Notes: generated from the letters alone by a model not told the origin. Counted from the stretch's first letter, positions 35,680 to 45,536 are shown. The stretch is DNA of 64,000 nucleotides from Fulvivirgaceae bacterium JP3-4 (GCA_029309925.1 JARKND010000005.1:62001-126000), one strand, 5' to 3'. Numbers and translations: made by a program.

Positions 35680-37631
35680 GCTGGTTTCTTGACAAGTTGA
35701 TTGAAGAGCTTTTGTTTTCCCTTCTTATTTATCCTCACAGGATACTTTTTTCTCAGCTTTGACAGCCATTCCTTTTCAAGGAAATTCTGATAATCGGAAA
35801 TGACAGAAGACCGTGCTTCCTCAAATGATTTGCTTCCGGGTGGCACCAGTGCCTTTACTGTCACAAGGTAATGCATCCCATTGTGTTCTGCCACATGCGA
35901 CCCGGGCGCCCAGCTGACTTTTGAAAGAACTGGCCGATCGGTCTTTTCGAAGTTCCCCGTTTCTTTGCGAACCTTCTCTTTTGTCACAATGCTTTGCATC
36001 GCTGCAGAGTCTCCCTTGTTCGCCAGTGTCAGCAGGTTGTCAATGGTTTGTTTTGCATTGGACGAGTAGATTACAGCGCGGATACGATCGGAAGCTTTGT
36101 AGGCAGCCTTATGTGATTCGTAATATTTTCGTTGTCCTACACTGTCTTCCGATGCTTTGTTCCACACTTCCCGTTCCATGATCTCAAACAACAGAATGCC
36201 TTCATAATATTCATTGAGCAGAAATCCGTATTCAGGATGTTGTTGTTTGATGCGTTGCTCGAAGGCCAGCCCTTGCATTTCGTCTACGTACTGGTTGTAC
36301 AATTGCTCGATGTATTTTGCGGAACCAATCAGATTTGCTCGCTGATTCTGTTCCACATATTGAAGGAAATTTTTAGCGGTGTAATTTGTCCCATTCATCG
36401 TGAACAATACCTCATCGGTCCCGCGACCATTTGCTTTCCAGGTGCCTTTGGTGAGTGATGAATCGGCAAGCGAAAACACTTTTGATTTCACATCTGCATT
36501 TTCCCTGAAGCCGAACTCCTTTTTCATTTTATTCTGGATCGCCTGGCGCGATATCTGTGCACGTTCATCACGGCTTACGCGGTTCCTGATCGACTCGCGC
36601 ATTTCATCGAATGGTGGCAGCGCTATCTTCCGCTCGAGCCTGATGATATGCCATCCGAACTGCGTCTTGACAGGGTCAGAGAAATCGCCCGGATTTTTCA
36701 GGGCAAATGCTGCTTCTTCGAATTCGGGAACAGATGACATCACACCTACACCAAACGCGCGCAGCTTTCCTCCATTCTCGCTCGATGACGGGTCTTCTGA
36801 ATATTCTGCACACAACTCATTCCAGTCAACACCTTTCTGAAGTTTATCATGCACTTCGAACGCGAGGTCGCGGGCGCGCTGATCATCTCCGTTCGCGCGA
36901 AGCATGATATGTGCAACTTCCACTTCACCTTGTGCGGGTCTTCTGCCATGAACTTTTACGAGGTGATATCCGAAACGAGTTCTGATCGGTTTGCTGAGTT
37001 CGCCTACAGGCGTTGTGAAGGCTGCCTGTTCAAACGGGAAAACCATCTGTAGTGCCGTAAACCAACCGAGGGCACCCTTGTTCAGCTTCGCAGTCGGATC
37101 TTCGGAGTATTCCATCACAACTTTTTCAAATTGTTCACCGTTGAGAATCCGTTGCCGAATGGCAGAAATCTTCTGATAGGCCACCAATGTATCTGCGGGC
37201 GCTGCATCGGGCGAAACGTTCACAAGAACGTGAGAGGCTTTTACCTCTTCTTTCATGCGATTGTAGGTGAGTTCAGTCAGGCTGTCAACCAGGTTGTCAT
37301 CCGGCAGATAAGGTTTTCTCAGCTCAGCGCGATATGTGTTGTATTCCTTTCTGAACGCAGCGGTTGTGTCGTATCCGCGTTGGCGGGCTTCCGCAACTTT
37401 CAGTTTGAAGTTAATGAACAGGTCGAGGTATTCTTCAATCTTCGCTTCTGTGTATTCTTCTTTTTTGCCCTGGTTGTTCTTGTTGTAGAGATATGAAAAT
37501 TCTTCAATGGTAACGGGCTTCTTTGCAATCGTGAAAAGCACCGATGCGTCATTTTTCTTCTGGCTGAGTGCCGGGACCGCCAACCACATCATCAATACCA
37601 CTGCTGCCCAACCTTTTACCACGCCTTGCAT
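35676..37631 (-). CDS. Periplasmic peptidylprolyl isomerase with two parvulin domains
   Basis: A 651-residue protein with a signal peptide (about 1-24, ending ALSQK). Two PpiC/rotamase domains are visible at about 133-232 (VKASHVLVNVSPDA, KVVMEYSEDPTAKLNKGALG, RTRFGYHLVKV) and about 236-338 (VEVAHIMLRA, EYSEDPSSSENGGKLRAFG, KTQFGWHIIRL). The C-terminal 300 residues include a region with FKASDRIRAV-like segments and ends in basic KKYPVRINKKGKQKLFNQ. This is the largest of three consecutive folding factors and starts 14 bp after the anti-sigma-type ATPase gene, suggesting the partner-switching module and the chaperones share a transcript. A role in outer-membrane or T9SS cargo biogenesis is inferred. 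Confidence 0.88.
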   Translation of the reverse strand: MQGVVKGWAAVVLMMWLAVPALSQKKNDASVLFTIAKKPVTIEEFSYLYNKNNQGKKEEYTEAKIEEYLDLFINFKLKVAEARQRGYDTTAAFRKEYNTYRAELRKPYLPDDNLVDSLTELTYNRMKEEVKASHVLVNVSPDAAPADTLVAYQKISAIRQRILNGEQFEKVVMEYSEDPTAKLNKGALGWFTALQMVFPFEQAAFTTPVGELSKPIRTRFGYHLVKVHGRRPAQGEVEVAHIMLRANGDDQRARDLAFEVHDKLQKGVDWNELCAEYSEDPSSSENGGKLRAFGVGVMSSVPEFEEAAFALKNPGDFSDPVKTQFGWHIIRLERKIALPPFDEMRESIRNRVSRDERAQISRQAIQNKMKKEFGFRENADVKSKVFSLADSSLTKGTWKANGRGTDEVLFTMNGTNYTAKNFLQYVEQNQRANLIGSAKYIEQLYNQYVDEMQGLAFEQRIKQQHPEYGFLLNEYYEGILLFEIMEREVWNKASEDSVGQRKYYESHKAAYKASDRIRAVIYSSNAKQTIDNLLTLANKGDSAAMQSIVTKEKVRKETGNFEKTDRPVLSKVSWAPGSHVAEHNGMHYLVTVKALVPPGSKSFEEARSSVISDYQNFLEKEWLSKLRKKYPVRINKKGKQKLFNQLVKKPA

Positions 37632-37645
37632 ACTGTTTGTCTTAG

Positions 37646-38065
37646 CTATTTAAACTGAACTTTCTTTGTGAGTCGACAGATATTCTTTCCGCTCGAATGC
37701 TGGTATTCGATTTTATCCATGATGGATTTTACCAGGCGAATTCCGAGGCCGCCTTTGCGTTTTTCGTGCACAAGATTGCCCAGCGCAGGTTCTGAGAATT
37801 GATTGATGTCAAACGCGTTGCCATCGTCAATGATTTCAAATACGACAGGGCTGCCCTTGTCAACCTTGATGTGCAATTCGAAAAGGTCATCCGGATTGCA
37901 CTGGTGCGCATGGATCATCAGGTTGGAGCACATCTCGTCCAACGCAAGAACCATCTCGCTGATCTGAAGCTCGGCAACATCGTGCTCCTTCAGGGCTCCG
38001 CGAATAAAATCGCGAACCCCTTTCAGGTTCTCAATACTGCAGCCAACGTTATACTTATAATTCAT
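37646..38065 (-). CDS. Anti-sigma-type ATP-binding kinase (RsbW/SpoIIAB-like)
   Basis: A 139-residue GHKL (HATPase_c_2) protein of the serine-kinase anti-sigma type. The N box is seen as MVLALDEMCSNLMIHAH (about 42-58), the G1 box as FEIIDDGNAF (about 75-84), and the G2 region as EKRKGGLGIRLVKSIMD (about 101-117). It should phosphorylate its STAS partner, encoded just upstream with an 11-nt overlap, and be opposed by the SpoIIE phosphatase. No sigma factor is encoded nearby, so the downstream target is unknown. The three genes together form a complete partner-switching set, followed by three PPIase genes. Confidence 0.88.
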   Translation of the reverse strand: MNYKYNVGCSIENLKGVRDFIRGALKEHDVAELQISEMVLALDEMCSNLMIHAHQCNPDDLFELHIKVDKGSPVVFEIIDDGNAFDINQFSEPALGNLVHEKRKGGLGIRLVKSIMDKIEYQHSSGKNICRLTKKVQFK

Positions 38066-38399
38066 TGATCAATTTCTTAGCCTGAACTTTATCTTTTCCA
38101 ATGGTTAACAATTCATAAAGTCCTAAAATTTCAAACGTGTTGGCAACCTTTTCATTCATGCCGAACAAAACCATTTTAATATTCTTATCCTTGAATTCTT
38201 CGATGTAAGACATGAACACACCGAGACCTGCAGAGGAAATGTATTCCAGCGAGCTGCAGTCGATCAGGATTTTGTTGAACCCTTCACCCACACTCTTTGC
38301 GATGGCAAGATCAAGTTCGATGGAAGAGCTGGCATCAATTTCCCCGATAAGGGCAATTACGTCTGCTCCGTCTTCCTGAAGTCTCTTAATGTGGATCAT
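38055..38399 (-). CDS. STAS domain anti-sigma factor antagonist
   Basis: A 114-residue single STAS domain (SpoIIAA/RsbV fold). The phosphorylatable serine is in the canonical LEYISSAGLGVF motif at about residues 52-63. ALIGEIDASSSIELDLAI forms the first strand and helix. In the unphosphorylated state such proteins bind the anti-sigma kinase and free its target; the SpoIIE-type phosphatase upstream would reset it. The gene overlaps the kinase gene by 11 nt and lies 38 bp after the phosphatase gene, so stoichiometric co-expression is likely. Confidence 0.93.
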   Translation of the reverse strand: MIHIKRLQEDGADVIALIGEIDASSSIELDLAIAKSVGEGFNKILIDCSSLEYISSAGLGVFMSYIEEFKDKNIKMVLFGMNEKVANTFEILGLYELLTIGKDKVQAKKLINEL

Positions 38400-38437
38400 G
38401 TTATTAACGTTTTATAAATTCTTTGGTTGACCTTTTT

Positions 38438-40516
38438 CTATTTAAACTTGACGATCATCGTAGTGTAATCGTCATTAATATTTTCCGTTTCCGAAAACTC
38501 ATAAAGTCGGTTGATCAGGTGTGTCTGAATGTCTTTCGGTGATTCGTTTTTCACCTCAAGCAACACCTGCGTCAGACGATCATATCCGAATTCTTCGCCC
38601 TTCTTATCTTTTGCTTCTGTAATTCCATCGGTGTACAGCACCATGATATCGCCAGGCTTGTATTCAAACTCATTTGCCTGAATGAAATTCGCGTAACTTT
38701 TGTTGCGCACCATTCCCAATGCAATCCCTTTGTCCTTCAGATATTCGATCGAATCGTTTGCTGCATGGTAATACAGTACCGGGCAGTGGCCAGCGCGTGA
38801 ATACCGCACCTTTTTTTGCTCTTTGTTGATCACGAAAAAAGTAGCAGAGATAAATGACCCTCGTTCGAGACAGTAGACAAGCGCCTGGTTGGCGCGCTTC
38901 ATAAATAGGTCTGGTTCAATGCAGTCCTGGGCGAGACTGTGGAAAATTCCTTTCATCTGAGACATATGAAAGGCCGCAGTAGTTCCCTTTCCCGACACAT
39001 CGGCAATAATTAACGACACCTCATTGCTATTTGTCCGCAACGTGTCGTAGTAGTCGCCACCAACCTCGTCTGCAGATTCAGAGAAAGCAGCAATATCGAA
39101 ATCGTCATCCTTCTCCAGAACATCGGGAAGCAGGCTTTTCTGCACTGTTTTCGCGATTTTCAATTCCTCTTTGTAACGCTCGTTCTGGAGGGCTTCTTCC
39201 ATCAGGCGGAAATTCTCAATTGAAATTCCGGCCTGGTTCGCAAACGTAGAGACGATTTTGGTCATCTCTTTATTGAATCCATCTGCGAGTTCTTTCAGCA
39301 ATGCAAGTGTTCCGATGTTCTCACCTTTCACGTAGATGGGAAATGCGAGGATCGATCTGAACCGGGAACCTTTCAAAGCCGCGAGGTGTTTTGAAAGGTT
39401 TTTCGTTTTGTCGCTGCCCTGATCAAGTACACCTTTTACATTCTGATTGCTGAGGTGCTGAATGATGTCACGCGCTTCCTTATCGGTGATCTTGTAGGTG
39501 AAGATTTTCGCGTCACGCTCTGACTCCTTTACTTCGAGCCATGCCGCATCGGCAAACACCGTACTCACGGAAGTTTCCAGCAATATGTTGTAAACGCTGT
39601 CTTCGCTTTGTTCTGTCTGTATGGACTGACTGATCCGCTGAAAGTTTACAACCTCTTCCAGCTTCTGCTCAAACACTGACGTGGTTGGCAGATTGAAGAG
39701 AATTACAAGGAAGGAAAAAATGCTGTAAATGCTTACAAACGTGATCAGCGAAAGAATGAATATATGATACTGGTGATTCGTGAAAACTACGGTTGGAAAC
39801 AACTCCAGCGATTCTGCCAGCGATGAAAGCGTAAAGAAACCATACAACAGGTAAAAGATCGTGAGTAGCAATAGCAGAAGACTTGTCCACTTCTGACGGA
39901 AGTTCAGGTACGCCACCCACTTCATATTGCCAGACAAAACGAGCGCAAGAATCACGAAGAAAGTGAGCAGCACAATATGTACTGTTTCACCGAATCCCGA
40001 CTGAATAGTTCTGAAACCAAGGCTATTGTATAACAGCGCAAACAACAAACCCCATTCGAAAACATTCCACAATCTCAATAACCATTTCGATTTCTGATAG
40101 AGAATGAGACGCTTCCACGCGCTGAATGCCATGATGAGAAAGCCCACCATCAGCCCGAGGTTGATAATGTAGAGCAAGTCGATGAATACAGGGTGGGTGG
40201 TGAGTTTTGTTGAGCCGAGCAGATGTTCGACCAGCTTCAACGCAAGTGAAAAAACTGTCGCGACCAGACCCGTAGCAAACACGCGCCACAACAGGTCAAT
40301 AAAATTCAGAACCTCGTCACGCTCGATCTTAAACTTATAGTAGTAATAAAGTGAAAGTATAAAGAGGTTTAAGATGACGTTCGGTACCCAAACAGGAATG
40401 TCGGGGGTGATGCCAGCGTTTGTACTGAAAACAACAGAAATATCCGTGAACAGTAAAGCCAGCCAGGTGATTACCCCGACCGTAAACAATAACCTTGTAA
40501 TGGCTTTAGCGCGCAT
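38438..40516 (-). CDS. Membrane-bound SpoIIE-type phosphatase with GAF domain
   Basis: A 692-residue sensor phosphatase. The N-terminal 275 residues contain about seven or eight hydrophobic segments (for example ITRLLFTVGVITWLALLF). A GAF-type domain lies at about 300-450 (ILAFPIYVKGENIGTLALL, TFANQAGISIENFRLMEEA). The C-terminal PP2C/SpoIIE domain has the metal-binding motifs EVGGDYYDTLR, IIADVSGKGTTAAFHMSQ, LYTDGITEAKD and NINDDYTTMIV. It should dephosphorylate the adjacent STAS protein and so release the target of the anti-sigma kinase. The signal sensed by the membrane or GAF part is unknown. It starts the block that runs through STAS, kinase and PPIases. Confidence 0.92.
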   Translation of the reverse strand: MRAKAITRLLFTVGVITWLALLFTDISVVFSTNAGITPDIPVWVPNVILNLFILSLYYYYKFKIERDEVLNFIDLLWRVFATGLVATVFSLALKLVEHLLGSTKLTTHPVFIDLLYIINLGLMVGFLIMAFSAWKRLILYQKSKWLLRLWNVFEWGLLFALLYNSLGFRTIQSGFGETVHIVLLTFFVILALVLSGNMKWVAYLNFRQKWTSLLLLLLTIFYLLYGFFTLSSLAESLELFPTVVFTNHQYHIFILSLITFVSIYSIFSFLVILFNLPTTSVFEQKLEEVVNFQRISQSIQTEQSEDSVYNILLETSVSTVFADAAWLEVKESERDAKIFTYKITDKEARDIIQHLSNQNVKGVLDQGSDKTKNLSKHLAALKGSRFRSILAFPIYVKGENIGTLALLKELADGFNKEMTKIVSTFANQAGISIENFRLMEEALQNERYKEELKIAKTVQKSLLPDVLEKDDDFDIAAFSESADEVGGDYYDTLRTNSNEVSLIIADVSGKGTTAAFHMSQMKGIFHSLAQDCIEPDLFMKRANQALVYCLERGSFISATFFVINKEQKKVRYSRAGHCPVLYYHAANDSIEYLKDKGIALGMVRNKSYANFIQANEFEYKPGDIMVLYTDGITEAKDKKGEEFGYDRLTQVLLEVKNESPKDIQTHLINRLYEFSETENINDDYTTMIVKFK

Positions 40517-40552
40517 GAACAGTCAAAAACCTCAAAATTCAGCGAAAAAATA

Positions 40553-40572
40553 GGCCAATCACACGATTGGCC
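40553..40572 (-). terminator. Rho-independent terminator after the T9SS repeat protein
   Basis: GGCCAATC (40553-40560) and GATTGGCC (40565-40572) form a perfect 8-bp stem with a 4-nt loop. On the minus strand it is followed by TATTTTTTC. It lies 30 bp past the stop of the large repeat gene and before the SpoIIE gene, so the two genes are transcribed separately. Confidence 0.85.
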
Positions 40573-40601
40573 CTGCAATAATAAGGAATAATCAGCAAGA
40601 A

Positions 40602-43600
40602 TTATTCAATCACGAGCTTGCGCGTGAGGGTCAATGTGCGGCCGGCCTTAACGATATAAATCCCTCTTGAAAGACGATTCTGTACATCAAGTTCCGCCTC
40701 GAAAATCCCCTCCTTTCCGGTAGTCAATTCTGCTTCAAACACAAGCTGTCCCTGGTGATTGAAAATGCGCACAGGGATATTTGCAGTATCGTTCAGACCT
40801 GAGATCATCACATGCAGCGCAGTGCCCTTCACAGGATTCGGGAATACTTCCAGGATAGGCGAACGCGTTCCCTCGAAGTCAACCATCACGGGTCGTGAAT
40901 AGGTGAACGCGCCATCAAAGTCGGTCTGCTTGAGTCGATAATAAGACTTGCCTTGCCGCGGGAGTCGATCGACCATCGTATAACGTGACGGGGTCCTTGA
41001 ATTGCCTTTGCCTTCGATCTCGCCTATGTTGTAGAAGTTTTCAAAGTCGTGTGTTCTTTCAACAGTGAATAGCGCATTGTTGATTTCTGCAGCTGTCTCC
41101 CATTGGAGTTCAACATGATTTTCAACAACTCGCGCCCTGAAGTATGTCAGCTCTATTGGCAGTGGCGTATCGGTAATGTTGATAGTCGTGATGCGGTAGT
41201 CGCCTGCAAGACTTGCGAGCGCTACTCCTGTTCTTCCTACGGTTGGGTTCTGGGCCGTGCCGGTGTTTGCCGAGTGCGTTCCGACATTTGTAACAGTGAT
41301 CGGCCCATTGGATACAGCAAGGCGAATATCTGATGCCGTTCCGGAGGGAAGCCCGGTCATTGTAGCCGTGATGTTGTAAGTTCCACCGGTAACTCCAGCC
41401 ACAGCAACCTGGAACTGAGCGTTGTGTTTTCTTACGATGTTGATTACGCCTGCAGTTGGATCATCATCGTAAACCGGATTCAGGTCAGTGACACCAGTTG
41501 CATCTGTGTGCGTCACACTTACCAATCCTGTTCCGGTCGCATTCACTGTGCTATTGATTGCTACAGGGCGATATGAGGAAGCAGATGCAGCCCCCACAGG
41601 GAATAAGCCATAATGATTTGTTGCATTGCTGGTGATTGCTGTCGCAGCAGGCCAGTACCTCGCGAAGGTTCCGCCATACATCCAATTGGTTGTCGTACTT
41701 GCCGTGCGTGTCAGCGTTGACGCAGCTCCACTGTTTCCGAGTGTCAGTGTGCTGCCGTTGAGGTTAACAATCCCCGAGGTCATGGTCAGTGTATTCGTAA
41801 CTTGCGTATCATCGAACAATGTGAGTTGTGGCGATATCGCGGAGGTATTGTTCAGTGTAAGATTGTAGTATGTAAAATCACCGATCGTCTGTGCAACGGT
41901 TGAACTATTATATACAACGGTACCTGTACTCGCTGCAAAAGCGCAGTTGGTCGAGTTGAGGAAAGCCCCTCCGAGCGTGAGTGTTCCGTTGTTGGTGAAA
42001 GTAATGGTTGCATCAGGGAAAGCCTGCGTTACGTTACCTGTTATTGTTGCGCTGCCCGTTGAGATAATGAGTTCGTGACCTCCGAACACACTGCTTCCGG
42101 CACTGAAAGCGAGGCTACCAGCGGTGAGTATGCCCCCTCCCACGTTGAGCGTATTATCGTCACCCGAAACGAATGTTCCTGCACCGGGAATGTTGATTGC
42201 TCCCGATACTGCGAGGCTGATACCGTTGGCCAGTTGCACTGTTGGTGAATTGTTTGCCGCAGCCTGATAATTGAGGCTTGCACAGGAAGCGTTGGCATTT
42301 ACAGTGATTGTAAAATCCCCTCCACCAATATTTGCAATATCATTCGCACCGGGAAATGTTCCGCTGTTAGTGGCGTTTCCATACGTAACCGTAGACCATG
42401 TGACGGCATTGCCCCAGATTCCAGATTGTCTTGTATAGTAGATGCGTCCTGCTACGGTTAGAATTCCTGTTGTTCCTGCAGTGAAGAACGTATTGTCCTG
42501 GTTTGTTGCTGCAGAGGATGTGCTGCCGTAAGTGCCGGGTGCGCGACCCGTGCCGTTTGTCGTGAGTGCACGTGCTGTATGTGTAGTAATGCTACCGAGG
42601 TTCGCCACCACGCCACTGTTGATGGTGAGCAAAGCGCTAATCGTGGTGGAGAATCCGAATGTTTTCGTGCCAGTTCCGGCAAGGGTAAGATTGTAAAATG
42701 CAGTGGCTGTCGTGCCACCAATACTTTGCGCAGCGCCATCAAATGTGAATGTGCTGTTTGTATTGTCAAATGTTACACCGTTGTTGATCCAGTTACCTGC
42801 CAGCGTGTGTGTGTAGGCGCCTGCCTCAAAACTCGTCCCAGAACCCAGCGTAAATGTATTGTCGATGTTCATTGCTCCGGCTGCCGTTTTCAATCCGGCA
42901 TTGGAGAAGGTAAGATTGTAATAGTTCAGGTCCCCGACTGATTGTGCCGAAGCTCCGTTGTAGTTAACTGTTCCTGTAGCTGGAGTGAATGAACAATCCA
43001 CGCTGCCAAGAAAATCACCGCCAACGTTGATCGTGCCTGCTCCGGTGAAAGTAACAGTCGTTAGAAAGATTAATCCGTTGGTGACATTGCCTGTAATATT
43101 TGCAGTGCCTGTTGAAATCGTAAGCGAATTCGAGCCAAGGTCAGTGATTTCAAAATCCATGCTTCCTGCGTTCAGTGTGCCAGCGCCAACCGCCATTAGA
43201 TTCGGCTCCCCGAAGTTTGATGTAGTCGGAATGTAAATCTGTCCTGACACATCGAGCGTTGTCGCAGCGTTGATCGTCACGGTTGATGAATTGCCTGTGC
43301 CTTCCTGATAATTCAACGAAGCACATGCTGAATTAACATTCACCGTAATAATAAAGTCTCCTCCTCCCACATTCACAACGTCACCGGCCACCGGGAACGT
43401 ACCCAGGTTTGTCGCATTTCCATAGGTGACTGTCGACCACGTTGTATTTGAATTCCACGGGCCCGTCTGACGACTGTAATAAATTGTCGGACCTTTTGTC
43501 GCGACAGTGAGGATACCAGTGGCGGTTGCGAAGAACGTGGTATTGATGTTTGTCGCTGCAGATGAAGTGCCACCCCACGTACCGGCTACCTGTCCGGCAC

Positions 43601-45419
43601 CCGCAAGCGTAAGCGTGTTGGCTGTATGGGTAGTGATGTTACTCAGGTTCGCTACAACTCCGCTGCTAATCGCAATGTCACCGGTCGCGGTGGTCGATAG
43701 ATTAAATGTTTTTGTATTCGATCCCGAAAGGATAAGATTATTAAAAGTAGTCGAATTTGTTCCGCCAATGCTTTGTGCGGTACCGTTCAGATTAATTGTG
43801 CTTCCGGCCCCGGTGAACGTGCTGCCGTTGTTGATCCAGTTGCCTGTAAGGTTGTGCGTAAAAGCCCCGGCTGTAAATGAGGTTCCGGATCCAAGTGTGA
43901 TGGAACCTCCTATGGTCAGCGAAGTAACTGCCGTTGCGGATGCAGTTCCGCTGAGGACGAAATTATTGCCAATGGTACTCGTTCCCGCTACGAGTGTTTT
44001 TGCACCACTGCCCGACAGCGTGAGATTGTAATAATTCACTCCGGTTACTGCCTGGGCACCGGTACCATTATAGTTCACGGTAGAAGTGCCCGCAGTAAAA
44101 GTTCCTCCTGTGCTTGCACCATTGCCTGCAATGTTAAGTGTACTTGACGAAGCACTGAGCGTTCCGGCTGTCATGGTCCAGTCGGTGAATGCATGTGTGT
44201 GGCCCGTGCCAAGGTTAAGCGTTCCCCCGGTTCCGTTAATGACAAGAGAACTTCCACTGACAGCACCTCCGAATGTAGCTGTGCCTCCGGTCTTCGTCAT
44301 TGATACCTGACCTGTCGTTGTAAACCCTGCAATACTCTGGGCGCCACTTGTGCCACTGATTGTGATCGCTGAACTTCCCGCTGTGAATGTTCCGGCATTT
44401 GTAAAATTGCCATTCAGCGTAAGCGAGAAATTGCTTGCAGAGGTGCTAAGCGTTGCGCCTGATTGAATCGTCAGCGGCACCGCTGTTGTTGTGTTGCCAA
44501 TTTCTTTATTTGCATTCAGCGAAATGGTACCGGTGTTCGCGATGATGACGCCACCTGCTCCAATGAAAGGTGTGATCCATTCTTCATCTGTGGCAGTGTA
44601 AGCAGCAGGCTTGTTGTATTGGAGGATTGCGTTGGTTCCGTATGTGATGACACCTGCACCTGTCACAACCGCACTTGCTGTTGCTTCCAGTGATAATGTA
44701 CCGTTTACCGTTGGCGTTGTGGCGAACGTTTTGTTTCCGCTTCCGCGCAACGTGAGATTGTTGTAAGTGTAGACACCGGTATTCTGCGCAGCACCATCAT
44801 ATATCACGGTTCCCGTAGACGCAGTAAACGTCCCTCCGGTCATGTCGCCACCGACCGTAAGCAGTCCGGCCCCGGTGAAAGTAATCTGATCATTCACATC
44901 ACCAATGGTCACACTTCCCGTTACGGTCACTGAACCTGTGGAGATTGTAAGTCGCGAATTTCTATTTGCGTTTCCGGTAGCCGCAAGGCTCATTGACGCA
45001 CAGGTGAGACTTCCACTGCCTACCGCAAGTATAATGTGATCCCCGGCACCAGTACCTGCTCCAATCGCAACAGCATTGGTGACCTGAAGTGAAACAGAAG
45101 GGTTAATTGAAAGCGTGAGCGCGGCAGCTCCACCTGTCAGGGTAAGGCTGGCACATTGGGCATCTGCAGTGATGACTGGATTATCGTTTGCCGTGGCAAC
45201 AGAATTCGGAATTACAACCGCGTGAGCACTAGTGGGTACCTGTGCCAGGGACCAGTTCGTTGCCGTGTTCCAGTTTGTGCTGGTTACTCCGGTCCAGGTA
45301 TTTGTCTGGGCAATACTAACGCCTCTGGTCAATAGAAAGCCGATGAAGAATAGAAACAGCAGCGCGCAAGGTTTTGCACGAGGCGCGAGGGGGATGCATG
45401 CGAGGAGGACCTTATTCAT
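40602..45419 (-). CDS. Large T9SS-exported repeat protein (adhesin-like)
   Basis: A 1605-residue surface or secreted protein. After a signal peptide (about 20-37, ending GVSIAQ) come Gly/Thr/Ser/Asn-rich repeats that probably form a long beta-helix, with recurring words YNGTGAQAV, YYNLTLSGSGAKT and GNWINNGSTF. Three larger modules begin with a Trp-containing header: TWTGVTSTNWNTATNW (about 40), YYSRQTGPWNSNTTWSTVTY (about 643) and YYTRQSGIWGNAVTWSTVTY (about 990). Near 1425 a fibronectin-like module (PIELTYFRARVVENHVELQW) precedes a type A T9SS sorting domain (LEVFPNPVKG to LTRKLVIE, about 1520-1605). Export by the type IX system is well supported; function as an adhesin or matrix protein is inferred from composition. 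Confidence 0.88.
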   Translation of the reverse strand: MNKVLLACIPLAPRAKPCALLFLFFIGFLLTRGVSIAQTNTWTGVTSTNWNTATNWSLAQVPTSAHAVVIPNSVATANDNPVITADAQCASLTLTGGAAALTLSINPSVSLQVTNAVAIGAGTGAGDHIILAVGSGSLTCASMSLAATGNANRNSRLTISTGSVTVTGSVTIGDVNDQITFTGAGLLTVGGDMTGGTFTASTGTVIYDGAAQNTGVYTYNNLTLRGSGNKTFATTPTVNGTLSLEATASAVVTGAGVITYGTNAILQYNKPAAYTATDEEWITPFIGAGGVIIANTGTISLNANKEIGNTTTAVPLTIQSGATLSTSASNFSLTLNGNFTNAGTFTAGSSAITISGTSGAQSIAGFTTTGQVSMTKTGGTATFGGAVSGSSLVINGTGGTLNLGTGHTHAFTDWTMTAGTLSASSSTLNIAGNGASTGGTFTAGTSTVNYNGTGAQAVTGVNYYNLTLSGSGAKTLVAGTSTIGNNFVLSGTASATAVTSLTIGGSITLGSGTSFTAGAFTHNLTGNWINNGSTFTGAGSTINLNGTAQSIGGTNSTTFNNLILSGSNTKTFNLSTTATGDIAISSGVVANLSNITTHTANTLTLAGAGQVAGTWGGTSSAATNINTTFFATATGILTVATKGPTIYYSRQTGPWNSNTTWSTVTYGNATNLGTFPVAGDVVNVGGGDFIITVNVNSACASLNYQEGTGNSSTVTINAATTLDVSGQIYIPTTSNFGEPNLMAVGAGTLNAGSMDFEITDLGSNSLTISTGTANITGNVTNGLIFLTTVTFTGAGTINVGGDFLGSVDCSFTPATGTVNYNGASAQSVGDLNYYNLTFSNAGLKTAAGAMNIDNTFTLGSGTSFEAGAYTHTLAGNWINNGVTFDNTNSTFTFDGAAQSIGGTTATAFYNLTLAGTGTKTFGFSTTISALLTINSGVVANLGSITTHTARALTTNGTGRAPGTYGSTSSAATNQDNTFFTAGTTGILTVAGRIYYTRQSGIWGNAVTWSTVTYGNATNSGTFPGANDIANIGGGDFTITVNANASCASLNYQAAANNSPTVQLANGISLAVSGAINIPGAGTFVSGDDNTLNVGGGILTAGSLAFSAGSSVFGGHELIISTGSATITGNVTQAFPDATITFTNNGTLTLGGAFLNSTNCAFAASTGTVVYNSSTVAQTIGDFTYYNLTLNNTSAISPQLTLFDDTQVTNTLTMTSGIVNLNGSTLTLGNSGAASTLTRTASTTTNWMYGGTFARYWPAATAITSNATNHYGLFPVGAASASSYRPVAINSTVNATGTGLVSVTHTDATGVTDLNPVYDDDPTAGVINIVRKHNAQFQVAVAGVTGGTYNITATMTGLPSGTASDIRLAVSNGPITVTNVGTHSANTGTAQNPTVGRTGVALASLAGDYRITTINITDTPLPIELTYFRARVVENHVELQWETAAEINNALFTVERTHDFENFYNIGEIEGKGNSRTPSRYTMVDRLPRQGKSYYRLKQTDFDGAFTYSRPVMVDFEGTRSPILEVFPNPVKGTALHVMISGLNDTANIPVRIFNHQGQLVFEAELTTGKEGIFEAELDVQNRLSRGIYIVKAGRTLTLTRKLVIE

Positions 45420-45467
45420 TCTGGTTGAGGACGTAACAGTGCCCTAACCAGCAATATACAAAGAATT

Positions 45468-45502
45468 CCCCCCAAATACCCTAAAAAAGGGGGTTTTATG
45501 GG
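45468..45502. repeat. Degenerate CCCC/GGGG intergenic palindrome
   Basis: CCCCCCAAATACCC followed by AAAAAAGGGGGTTTTATGGG resembles the CCCCTAAATCCCC/AAAGGGG element at 33312-33472. It lies between guaB and the T9SS repeat gene and could serve as a weak terminator for guaB. Confidence 0.4.
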
Positions 45503-45536
45503 AGCTTACAGTCCCTCATACAAGAACAAAAAAAAC

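Noticed and set aside
43507-44031. A 174-codon plus-strand frame rich in Val, Pro and Ala opposite the T9SS repeat gene
   Set aside because: It is the complement of Gly/Thr/Asn-rich repeats, which keep antisense frames open by composition; nothing suggests a real protein.
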